A stretch of 64,000 nt of DNA, taken from the NCBI RefSeq assembly GCF_017654505.1, contig NC_054548.1, positions 36,325,570 through 36,389,569 on the forward strand. The letters run 5' to 3'. A program made the position numbers and the translations under genes. The notes under the pieces are model-generated. The model saw nothing but the letters and a program-made list of their open reading frames with translations, had not been told where the DNA came from and did no database searches. Positions 36,155-45,464 of the stretch are shown here, in pieces; the stretch's first letter is position 1; each line of letters starts with the position of its first letter. Source of the stretch: Polyodon spathula. Taxonomy: Eukaryota > Chordata > Actinopteri > Acipenseriformes > Polyodontidae.

Positions 36155-36662
36155 ACACTATGTAACACAATTTTTGTTCCTGGGTAGTAAGTGTTATTTC
36201 CTAATTGCTTATGCCTCAAAAGTATAGAAAATGGCTATTATTCCCCACAAACTTTGCTTTTGTGACCAGGACAGGTAAATTTCAAAATATCACTATTTCC
36301 AATGAGAAAACGGGCAAATTTGTGTCTTTTCGTTCACATAAAGTCAGAAAAAAACAACATGTGAATCCAAATTAACATGTATTTATACTAAAGTAATACA
36401 AAAATGACTACAAAAGATTTAGAAGTGAGTAGTTTTTCGAGATTTACGATTATACTGTAAATTTACATTTAAGTTTACTCAGCACTGAATCTATCTGGAA
36501 TGTTTTGGAAAATAGGTAAATTTCAAAATATCACTGTCCTGGTCACAAAAGCAAAGTCTGTGGGGAATAATAGCCATTTTCTATACTTTTGAGGCATAAG
36601 CAATTAGGAAATAACACTTACTACCCAGGAACAAAAAAAAAAAAAAAATTGTTACACGGTGT
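36155..36662. mobile_element. Fold-back MITE with about 125-bp near-identical inverted arms
   Basis: The ends ACACTATGTAAC and, read inward, ACACCGTGTAAC lead into arms of about 110-125 bp. These run from TTTGTTCCTGGGTAGTAAGT through CCCCACAAACTTTGCTTTTG to TGACCAGGACAG, with one visible mismatch (CACAAACTT versus CACAGACTT) and an A/T-run length difference. Inside, AGGTAAATTTCAAAATATCA occurs at both junctions in direct orientation, and the core of about 200 bp is AT-rich. No coding frame. I recall near-identical sequence from many unrelated fishes, which would imply recent or repeated spread; this is unverified. Confidence 0.92.
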
Positions 36663-36859
36663 GATCAGTCAAATATAATTGTTTGTGAAGCAATTTATTA
36701 TGTGATTTTTGTGTTCAGAAACAAACCCTCAAACATTTGGTAATATTAATTATCATGCACATTATATCGTTTGTAATACGTTATCATACACAATATATTA
36801 GTATTCCGAATCTTTTGTGCATATGTTTTAAAGTATATATAATGCATACAAACTAAATA
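36663..36859. other. Non-coding gap
   Basis: AT-rich sequence without recognised features. Confidence 0.4.
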
Positions 36860-37454
36860 CATTGCCCCTCGCTATACTACGGATTCTGATATATCGCGGT
36901 CCTGGAGTAGATACTTAGAATTACTGTTCGTTTTATTTCATACTGCACATCATAAACAACTATATACAAAACAATAAAAAACAAAGTATTAATATCGTAC
37001 TGTTACCGTATACACACGTATTGCACAATAACACAAACAAATTAAATACCTACTTGCTGGAGCGGTTTTTATTTTAGCCAGTGAGGTGTTCACGTGTGGC
37101 AGCAATGCACTAGCAAAAGCCACAACGCAGTGACGTCAGCTCCCTAGCAACAAGCCTCTATGTTGTTGTCGGGAATGGATTCTTTCAGTGCATCTGGATT
37201 GTGCATTTGAGAAAGTAGAGAAATTAATTGGAGACTGAAGTTAATGAGAAGCAATTGTCCTCCGCTGCACGAATTAAAACGATGTGCTGCTTTTTATACA
37301 AAAAATGAGAAAAAGCGGGTTGTACAGAGGATATACACAGGACCATTTGTTATCCTATTTGTTTTTCTATGGGTCTCTCGCTATATAGCGGCCCTTGATT
37401 TATAGCAGAATTATATTGGACCCTGACACCCGCGATATATCGAATGGGTGGTGT
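36860..37454. mobile_element. Tigger/pogo-like MITE, copy 2
   Basis: Collinear with the 25.93 kb element: GATATATCGCGGTCCTGGA near the left, CACACGTATTGCACAATAAC, CACTAGCAAAAGCCACAA, TGACGTCA at 37,131-37,138, AATTGGAGACTGAAGTTRAT, TTTGTTTTTCTATGGGTCTC, and the right end GATATATCGAATGGGTGGTG. It is about 100 bp shorter through internal deletions. No transposase. Confidence 0.82.
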
Positions 37455-38090
37455 ATATACTGAGTAATATCTTGGCTGTAGGTGCAGTTTCATTTGTTGC
37501 TACACTTTTAGAGTCCCCACTGGAGATAGCGCTGTCAGTCATGGTACTCCATCCAGGGTTTAGCTTCACAGGCTGAGTTAAGGTCGGAAACATTAAAAAA
37601 CAATAATAATAATAATAATAAAAAAATAGTCATAACAAATTTAATAGATCCACGATTTAGTCACGATCCACAAGAACCACAACACATAAGTGACCTAAGG
37701 AATTTAAATTAAATTACCCACAGAGAATGATTAAACTGACGAATACCCACTAACTTGCTTTTCATGGTGGAGCCTGACTTTTGAGTTATCAAAAAATTAA
37801 CCATGCACGTGCAAAAAAGAAATTAAATAACTTGCTAAATACTTCAATTTTTTCGTTTCCAAAAAAAGGCACTCCTACTAAGTGAGTATTATCCTCCTGC
37901 AAGATATGGTGTTTAAACACGCAGCCATTTTGAGTTATGTTAGCGAGGGAAAAAAAATAATGTTTTTGCAATTCTGTAACTTAAAAACTACTGTACGGAT
38001 TTTCACAAAATTTGCACAAAAAAAATTATCTGTCACATGGACACGGAGGATGTGAAATGCCATCCTGATCCGTTTTGAATCTATCGATAA
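37455..38090. other. Non-coding stretch with short (AAT)n
   Basis: An AAT run of about 20 bases lies near 37,600. Nothing else recognised. Confidence 0.45.
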
Positions 38091-38280
38091 AACAGACCCC
38101 TCAAAATCGAATTTGAACAAGGCTCTGCCAGCTGTTAAACAGACCCCTCAAAATCGAGTTTAAACAAGGCTCTGCCAGCTGTTAAACAAACCCCTCAAAA
38201 TCGAGTTTGAACAAGGCTCTGCCAGCTGTTAAACAGACCCCTCAAAATCGAGTTTGAACAAGGCTCTGCCAGCTGTTAAA
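38091..38280 (+). repeat. 47-bp minisatellite, 4 copies
   Basis: Units begin AACAGACCCCTCAAAATCGA and continue GTTTGAACAAGGCTCTGCCA and GCTGTTA. All four have period 47 with one to three base changes each. Because 47 is not a multiple of three it is unlikely to be a coding repeat. Confidence 0.95.
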
Positions 38281-39549
38281 AGTGGGGCAGACCAGCAGCA
38301 GGCCAGCCTCACCCAAAGGCCTACCATTATTAAGTCCACTCTACGTCCTATTGTTTTGGAAACCCTTTAATAAAATGACACTTTGCCATGTGAAACTCTT
38401 TGCCATGTCTAAAATGGTTTTGTTTTAATTGTTGGTGTATACCAGCTACGTTGATATATGTACTGTGTAGTATATTGTAATATGACAAACTCAGAGTACC
38501 TACTAGCAGTACAGTGCCTTGTATTGCAGCGTTCATTCACATTATTTGATCAGCATGACATGCTTATAATGCCATTATTAAAAGTGTGATGTAACACACA
38601 ATACAGTACATGCCCCCTGTTCTAGGAAGGAGAGAGGGAGTGTGCTACTGAATACATTCAAATGGCCTTGTTACAAAAATTCCATTTAAAGTGATGGTAT
38701 CTCATTGCAGTTTGTGATGCACACTTCAACAACTGCCAGCTAATTTCTAATTTTGCATTTTACTGTTGCAATGGCAGATTAGAAAACTGTGGCCCATGAG
38801 GCTGACAACAGTCCATTGAAGCTTCAATAATATGTGCTCCCATTATACCGATTTGACAGGATTGTCTTAAAAGACAACGCATGAGCTCAGGGTCAATATG
38901 TGTCCAGTGTGATTGATGCAAAGTAACACTGGATTAAATTGTTAATAGCTTTTTTTGAGACTGATGTACCATGTTTGACAGGGCATCATTATTGTGATGG
39001 TAAATATAAGGACTGGTTTTATAACCCAAAGTCTCTCGGTTTCTATGGAAGCCAAGTATGAGGCTAAACCTGAAACAATACGACCCCGATATTATTAAAT
39101 TATAACAGATGCAGATGACTGTGCACCCTACTTGAGTCATAATTTAAAAGATTGTATATTTATTTTAACTAGGACTAGAGGCCTAACCACATTAAAAAAT
39201 GAAGATGTATTCTGTGTAACCGTGCAGGAAATGTATTTTTCCTGTGCCCTGCTTGTGAAATACTAACATACTTGAAGATGACATTAATAAAATGTAAATT
39301 CATGCAATAAGCAAAGCTTATTACTTAGAAATGTAATTAGAGTATGCTAACACTTCACCTAATCTTAATAAATGATGCAATTCTAAGCAGACAGTTTTTG
39401 ACACACAGACACATGACAAGTACTCCATGATGGTGTTTTAAAAAGCATACATACAGTACCACTTTATCAACTGCAATGTGCACAATCCTGGACATGCTTT
39501 AAAATGTTTTTGCTCATTTAAAAAAAATAATAATAATAATGTTATATAT
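38281..39549. other. 1.3 kb non-coding stretch
   Basis: No feature recognised beyond a short AAT run near 39,527. Confidence 0.4.
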
Positions 39550-40364
39550 CTGTATGTAGCAGGGTGGTAGGAAAGCCCTGCTGTTTAAATGTATTGTGTT
39601 TATTTTTAGAATGGGGTCTCCCCCTCCGCCCCTGTATCGTGTTATTTTGTGTTTGTATTATGATTTATTTATTGTATATATAATGACGGTGAGACGCCAT
39701 GTATTTGATTTAAAAAATCTGTGTGTAATGTGTGACTGTCGGCTAGTGCATTGTTAAACTTGCCGGCAGTCACACAGTTAATAAACTCGTGCAGATTGTG
39801 GCAGAGGAGTAATAGAATTACGAACTAGTCCTATTTAAAAGCCCATAATTGGACTGTCCAACAAAAAAAACAGTCAAAAAGTCTGTAAATTAAATATTCA
39901 AAACAAAAGGGCGGGTGGTACAGAGAACGCCACCCAGAGCCCACCGGTCGACAAAGGCCGACATGTCGCCGGCAGACTCCGCGTGGGCGTGCTCTAACTT
40001 AAGCCTGGACCGGACCAGGGTGCTGAACATGGCATGGAATAATGAACTAGTTAAGCCCCTCGGCCACGGTATTTAAGCCTGCAACTATCCCTGTTCTGGG
40101 TGGATGTTCGAGAAACTTAAAGGATCCGTGAAGCGTACGGCCCAGCCGGACCTTAAGTGTTACTATTGTGTTCGTGATTTGTTTTGTTTGAAAATTTATT
40201 TTCTGTTCTCTGTGAGCAGTGTTTGTTTTGTTTAAATATTTTATTTATTTTTGTTCTAAATAAAACGGTGCACGCCGTGCCTTTGAACTGCAGTACCTGC
40301 CTGTCTGTGTTTGTTCTGCCTTCTGGCCTGACGTCACCGTAACACCATTTCCTGTCACACTGTC
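39550..40364 (+). mobile_element. Solo LTR, about 805 bp
   Basis: Taken as 39,555-40,359, from TGTAGCAGGG to CCTGTCACA (inward TGTGACAGG). The flanks CTGTA and CTGTC give an imperfect 5-bp duplication. It has a TATA-like GGTATTTAAGCC near 40,068, a poly-A signal AATAAAACGG near 40,258 followed by GC-rich sequence, and TGACGTCACC at 40,329-40,338, also seen near the end of the 16.4 kb LTR. An internal hairpin GTGACTGTCGGC/GCCGGCAGTCAC lies near 39,735-39,775. No internal region flanks it, so it is a solo LTR. The alternative end is GTAACA at about 40,343. Confidence 0.75.
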
Positions 40365-40451
40365 TTTTTCACAAAACCTATAGAAATTAGAATACTTTTT
40401 TCTCATTGTATTGTAGAACAGTTGTTCTCAACCTTTTTGAGCTGATGCCCC

Positions 40452-40455
<4 letters not shown>

Positions 40456-40525
<70 letters not shown>
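40456..40525. repeat. (TA)n microsatellite inside the hAT element
   Basis: A TA run of about 70 bases abuts the left end of the nested Tc1 copy. TA is the Tc1 target. Confidence 0.96.
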
Positions 40526-40528
<3 letters not shown>

Positions 40529-42008
40529 CAGTGCCTATAGAAAGTTTGTTCATTTATCTACACATCGAACCCCACAACCTCCAAGTGAAAAAATATTCGA
40601 GAAATTTGTAGAAAATTAATTAAAAATAAAAACTGAAATATCTTGGTTGGATAAGTGTCCACCCCCATTGTAATAGAAATCCTAAATTAGCTCAGGTGTA
40701 ACCAATGACCTTCAAAATCACACACCAAGTTAAGTGGCCTCCACCTGTGTTAAATTGTAATGATTCACATGATTTCAGGATAAATTCAGCAGTTCCTGTA
40801 GGTTCCACCTGCTAGGTAGTGCATTTCAAAGCAAAGATTCAGCCATGAGCACCAAGGTGCTTTCAAAAGAACTCCGGGACAAAGTTGTTGAAAGGCACAG
40901 ATCAGGGGATGGGTATAAAAAAATATCAAAGGCCTTGAATATCCCTTGGAGCATGGTCATGATGATTATTAAGAAGTGGAAGGTGTATGGCACCACCAAG
41001 ACCCTGTCCAGATCAGGCCGTCCCTCCAAACTGGATGACTGAGCAAGAAGGAGACTGATCAGAGAGGCTACCAAGAGGCCAATGGCAATTTTGCAAGAAC
41101 TACAGGCTTTTACGGCCAAGACTGGTCACAGTGTACATGTGACAACAATATCCCAGCACTCCACAAATCTGGCCTGTAAGTTAGGGTGGCCATTGCTCAA
41201 GAAGGCCCACCTTGAATCCTGTTTGACTTATGCAAAAAAACAAAAAGTTTTGTGGTCTGAAAAAACTAAAATGGAACTTTTTGGCCTAAATGCAAAGCGT
41301 TATGTTTGGCGCAAACCCAACACAGCTCATCACCCAAAGAACACCATCCCTACTGTGAAGCATGGTGGTGGCATTATCATGTTATGGGGATGTTTCTCAT
41401 TGGCAGGGACTGGGGCACTTGCCAGGGAAGGGAAAATGAATGGACCATTGTACAGAGAAGTCCTTGAGAAAAACCTGCTGCCCTCTGCAAGAAAGCTGAA
41501 ACTGGGACGGAAGTTCACCTTTCAAGATGACAACGACCCAAAGCACACAGCCAGAGCTACACTGGAGTGGCTAAGGAACAAAAAAGTAAATGTCATTGAG
41601 TGGCCCAGTCAGAGCCCCGACTTGAAGATTGCTGTCCATCAGCACTCCCTAAGGAACTTGACAGAGCTTGAGCAGTTTTGTAAAGAAGAATGGTCAAATA
41701 TTGCCAAATCTAGGTGTGCAAAGTTGGTAGAGACCTATCCCAACAGACTCACAGCTGTAATTGCTGCCATTTATGCTTCCACTAAGTATTAACTCGGGGG
41801 TGGAGACTTATCCAATTATGATCTTTCAGTTTTGTGTTTATAATATATCAATTTTTTTCTCAATAAAAACTTTTTCCCCCTTAACAGTGTGGAGTATGGC
41901 GTGTAGATAAGTGGAAGAAATCCTCATTTAAATGCATGAAACTCTAAAGCACGGGCACAACAAAATGTGAAAAAAGTTCAAGGGGGTGTAGACTTTCTAT
42001 AGGCACTA
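40529..42008 (+). mobile_element. Tc1-like element nested in hAT
   Basis: The left end CAGTGCCTATAGAAAGT and the right end, read inward, TAGTGCCTATAGAAAGTCTA are paired. Both lie next to TA-rich sequence. The element is about 1.48 kb, close to the usual 1.5-1.6 kb, and contains one almost continuous transposase frame. Confidence 0.9.
40845..41792 (+). pseudogene. Tc1-like transposase: one frame, one stop, two internal deletions
   Basis: From MSTKVLSKELRDKVVERHRS the N-terminal HTH region reads to RSGRPSKLDD. There a TGA at 41,040 interrupts a frame that otherwise continues unbroken to the C-terminal [17 protein letters not shown] and IYASTKY. The stop sits where the family usually has Arg, consistent with CGA to TGA by CpG decay. 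About 15 codons are missing before [20 protein letters not shown], and here the first catalytic Asp appears as Glu (WSEKTK for WSDETK). The second Asp is intact in [16 protein letters not shown] runs directly into IAVHQ, so about 10 codons with the catalytic Glu are gone. Total 315 codons versus about 340. This copy cannot be catalytic even if the stop were read through. Confidence 0.93.
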
Positions 42009-42138
42009 TATATATAAATATATAAAAGAAATTGAGAAAAGGGAAGACTGCTGTGTACCAAAATGATCAATAAGAAAAAAATATATTTGAGAAAGATATG
42101 TACAACATATCGAAACGTTGGGCAGCTGGCTCTTTGAG

Positions 42139-42186
<48 letters not shown>

Positions 42187-42199
42187 TATATATATAGTA
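42009..42199. repeat. TA tracts and possible Penelope terminal sequence
   Basis: Holds ACAACATATCGAAACGTTGG with GCAGCTGGCTCTTTGAGC, of the kind found at ends of Penelope-like elements. An interrupted TA microsatellite follows (42,140-42,196). Whether this belongs to the adjacent Penelope copy or to a second one is unclear. Confidence 0.5.
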
Positions 42200-42231
42200 C
42201 TTAAAAAGGTAGAATAATTGATTACAAATCA

Positions 42232-42275
42232 ATTATCAGGACGTTTCGGACTATAAGTCCTTCATCAGCTGAATA
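42232..42275 (-). ncRNA. Hammerhead ribozyme-like motif
   Basis: On the minus strand CTGATGA (plus 42,262-42,268) is followed by one A, then the perfect stem GGACT-TAT-AGTCC, then GAAAC (plus 42,243-42,247) and GTC. This is the order of the hammerhead core CUGAUGA / stem II / GAAA / cleavage triplet. Flanking TCAG and CTGA can pair as a 4-bp stem I. Stem III would be only a C-G step, and the extra A before stem II is atypical. Hammerhead motifs are known in Penelope-like elements, which raises the prior. Self-cleavage is unproven. Confidence 0.5.
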
Positions 42276-42504
42276 CAAAAAAACAGTACAAAACAAAAAC
42301 AGTAAAAAAAAAAAAAAAAAAAAAAAGTAGTCTTTTAAACAAAATTCCAGAATCTGATGATGTTGATGATTTTAATGATCTCAGAATAGAATTTTCATTC
42401 CAAAAGGCTCCAAAGAACCTATTTTGAAAATAAGTTCACATTCTTTTTGTTTCCTGACAGGATTAGTTCCATAACAATGAACTATCCTACAAATTGTGAT
42501 GTCT

Positions 42505-43285
42505 TCTATAGTGTGGTCCTCTGTTAAAATGTCTGCCGATAGGAAAGGTAGAGGTGTTAATTCGTATACTTCTCAGATGTTCCACGAAGCGATCAGCTAA
42601 GCGCCATTTTGTTTCACCAATATATAGCTTGTTACATTTTAAATTGCATTTAATGCAGCCAATGCAATATACTATTCCTTTACTAATGCAAGTAAAAGTA
42701 TCATGGATAGTAAATGAGGATTTTGCTCCCTTAACTAGTTTGTTGCTGTGAATGTATTTACAAGTAACACAGTGTGACCTGTTGCACGGAAACGTACCCT
42801 GAGAATTGTCCAGATTGCGTTAAATGTTACTGTGGACCAGATGGCCTCTTAGATTATTGTCTCTTCTGTATAACATTAGAGGAGGATTATTGAAAATGAC
42901 AAGAACAATATGATTGTTGGTATTCTGTGTTTTGGTTTTGTACAAAGCATCCTTTCTGTTTATTGCCGATACACTTAACTGAGCTTCTCTAAGTATAGTG
43001 TCTGGAAACCCACAGTTTTGGAAAAATGCACATGTAATTTGTTTTATTAAAAAAAGCAAATGTGTCACAGTCTTAGTATTTGGGAGTATAGAATGGAGCT
43101 GCGACAAGCTTTGGGATGTAAGGAGTCGTATCTTAGATATGAATGAGAGTCTGTTTCTTTGTAGAAAATTGTAGTGTTGATGGTACAATTAGAAACCGTG
43201 ATAGTAATGTCTAAGAAAGAAATGTGTTTAGAAATGTTCCATGTATACTTTAGAGCTGGATGAGGCTGGCCAATAGAGCATATAT
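42505..43285 (-). pseudogene. Penelope-like RT C-terminus plus GIY-YIG endonuclease, frameshifted
   Basis: The RT part shows ALKYTWNISKHISFLDITIT, FYKETDSHSYLRYDSLHPKA, then SSIPYSQILRL, motifs of the RT thumb/C-terminal region in this class. A frame change follows, then FFQNCGFPDTILREAQLSV, SAINRKDALYKTK and FNNPPLMLYRRDNNLRGHL. The GIY-YIG domain follows with its upstream Cys cluster (FPCNRSHCVTCKYI), GIVYCIGCIKCNLKCNKLYI and GETKWRLADRFVEHLRS, where Tyr, Gly, Arg and downstream polar residues of the nuclease are present. The RT palm catalytic region (YADD-type) is absent through truncation. The intact protein copies RNA into DNA at chromosomal nicks made by the nuclease; this copy is dead. 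Confidence 0.87.
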
Positions 43286-43294
43286 GTAGCTGTT

Positions 43295-44481
43295 GATTTT
43301 TTGCATTGAAAGATGTCTGCCAGATAAGTCGTTATAATTTCAAACTCTTCAGTTACTTGATCCGACAAAGAAGAACTGTTTATTTGTAAAAACTTTGATA
43401 TTGTCTGGGAGTTCAATAACGCAAATTAACACTTTTCCATGTGAAAGCCCCTGAACCTCGGTAAGAAGCAAGAGAGTTTGGTGAGCTTCATCTTCACACA
43501 AGTCAGCAAATAGTCGTTTATTAGTTTATTATTAACTTTTTATGTAATTTACAATTTTGACAACTGTCTAAGTGTCGCATTGAAGTCTTCTGACAGTGTT
43601 TTACCTGCCAAGGCTTGTCGATGAATCATGCAATGAAATATTGCGCAGTTTGGAGCTTTTTCTTTCAAGGGATTTATTGAAGCCTTTATTTATAACTATC
43701 ATAGAAGCTGTCCCATCAGAACAACATGCAGCAAGGTTTTCATATGGCAGGCTGTATACTGTAAAGTAACAATATACTTCTTGAAAAATATTTTCACCTT
43801 TGGTTGTGGTGGAAAGGTTTGTAGACATTAAGATATCTTGCTTGAGTTCAGTTTGATGAATGTTCAATGCACATAAACATGTAGCACCACACCATCTGCG
43901 ACTGTGGTTGCTCATCCAGCTGGATAGCAAAATTACTTTGAATTTTTTTTTCAATGATTGTATTTTCACAGCGTGCTGCCATTTTGTTTATTCTCTCTTT
44001 CACTGTATTGTTTGACATTGGAACAGCCTTTAACTTGTCTGCAATTTGGGGTCCGCATATTGTCGCAACCATTTCAATACAAGATGTTTTGATCTGCTCC
44101 TTGCCGAGAGTGTGTGTTTTTTTTGTTTTTTTTTTGCTTTTGCAATTAAAAGTGAACAGAGAAAAGAAGCGCCCTCCCTATTTTTGCAAACGCATCCCGT
44201 ATACTAATTGGTTTATTTCCAATTGCAATTTCTTTCTTACTTAAAAAGTATTCACAGTCTTAATTTATAGTTTCAGAGTGTTTTGTTTCCTGGTGGCTTT
44301 TGAATTTGCTTGGTTTCATATTGTTGTTTGCAAGCATTTCGCCACAGATTACACACTTGGCTGTGTTTTGTCAGTAAGCCATTCCATAAATACAAATATC
44401 AGATAGTTGTCAAGGTATGAACGCGTCTTCTTTTTTTTCAATTTTAGGCATAGGTTCGGTTGCAGGATGCTTTGAAGTCAT
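43295..44481 (-). pseudogene. hAT transposase (BED finger type), interrupted
   Basis: In minus-strand order: a degenerate N-terminus MTSKHPATEPMPKIEKKEDA, the BED finger half KCVICGEMLANNNMKPSKFK with SHQETKH, then MVATICGPQIADKLKAVPMS, NNTVKERINKMAARCENTII and IQSNFAIQLDE, where the Asp of the first catalytic motif is visible. Next come ELKQDILMSTNLSTTTKGEN, NLAACCSDGTASM (second Asp, CTDGAxSM motif), a KIVNYIKS-like segment, RLFADLCEDEAHQTLLLLTE and ITTYLADIFQC. The C-terminal dimerisation region is missing because the Penelope copy starts here. Frames shift at least three times. It is related to the fragment at 4.6-5.2 kb but keeps the RNase H part that one lacks. Confidence 0.87.
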
Positions 44482-44804
44482 TCTCAATTTTCGATTCCAG
44501 ACACACCTGATCTTCACAAAATATCAGAAAAGTTAACTTCACCGCTTCGCGGTTCAATTCAAATTCTTGCAATATCATCCGTGAACAGAAGGACCAAGGG
44601 AAAATATGCAACATAGCGTATCCCAACAAAGTTGTACAAATGTATTATTAACAGACAGCTAACCTTGGAAGTTTTCTACAGTGGGAACTATATTTTGTGA
44701 AAAACCAAACCAAATTACTTACCAAAGCTTCACAGACCTCCTGTAATGTTTGGTAGCCCCTTGAGGGGTGTGCACATCCCAGGTTGGGAACCTCTGTTGT
44801 AGAA

Positions 44805-45121
44805 CATGTTACATTTAAAGAGCCTTTGGTAAAAATAGGAATTTTAACACCAGTTGAACAACAATTGATTCCACTGAATGAGTATCCAGCTTCTCATCTG
44901 ATGTTTAATTTTTTGTGTGCATTTTTGCAACTTACAGTAGTAAATGCATGTTCATCATTTATTGTCACATACCGTTCAGCTGTGTGCTTGTTTAAGACCG
45001 ACAAGTAATGAATGGGTTTCTTAACGTATTTCCCAAGGGTGACAAAAGTCGACAATGTACAGTAAGAATTACAATTCAGGACTATTAGTGAGTAAGGTAA
45101 TTCTTTATATGTTATATATTA
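44805..45121. other. Non-coding gap
   Basis: Short chance frames only. Confidence 0.4.
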
Positions 45122-45462
45122 CAGTACTACCCTGTTATAATGTGGTTGTCGGGTTCCATAATTAGGAGACCGCATTATTTGTGTTTTGCCTTATAAAAAA
45201 TATTTACATTTTTGTTCCCAAAAAGATTAACAAACTAATTAATATTGCAGCATACAGTGGAAAATGAAAGGAGACCAAAACAACACCAACAACAACAAAC
45301 AGTCTTGCACTCTCATAGCAGCTTGTCACTTGGCTCTGCCCACGTTGATGTGAGCAGAGCCGAGCTTTATAAGTACAACATGTCCCAGTTTCAACTTAAA
45401 TGCTTAGTGAGTTATTACCAATTCCGCACTATAACAGGTTGCATTATAACAGGGTAGCACGG
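45122..45462. mobile_element. 341-bp MITE with TA target duplication
   Basis: The left end CAGTACTACCCTGTTATAAT and the right end, read inward, CCGTGCTACCCTGTTATAAT match at 18 of 20 bases and are flanked by TA on both sides. TA duplication and the CnGTnCTnCC start suit a Tc1/mariner/Tigger-related MITE. A second inward-facing GCATTATAACAGG/CCGCACTATAACAGG pair gives subterminal repetition. No coding. Confidence 0.85.
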
Positions 45463-45464
45463 TA

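Larger units (their letters stand above)
42200..43290 (-). mobile_element. 5'-truncated Penelope-like retroelement
   Basis: The minus-strand order is the C-terminal part of reverse transcriptase, then a GIY-YIG endonuclease, then 3' sequence with an A/T run (42,304-42,326) and a hammerhead-like motif. This order is diagnostic of Penelope-like elements. The upstream junction lies near 43,285, where hAT coding similarity stops and Penelope similarity begins, so it appears inserted into the hAT transposase with 5' truncation typical of this class. Confidence 0.85.
40411..44804 (-). mobile_element. hAT element with 8-bp target duplication, carrying nested insertions
   Basis: The element is 40,419-44,796. 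The left end CAGTTGTTCTCAACCTTTTT and the right end, read inward, CAGAGGTTCCCAACCTGGG form a hAT-type inverted repeat. TTGTAGAA occurs exactly at both sides (40,411-40,418 and 44,797-44,804). The transposase reads on the minus strand from the right end. A Tc1 element (40,529-42,008) and a Penelope-like element (about 42,200-43,290) lie inside and displace the hAT C-terminal part. The exact duplication shows that no large rearrangement has crossed the borders since insertion. Confidence 0.88.
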
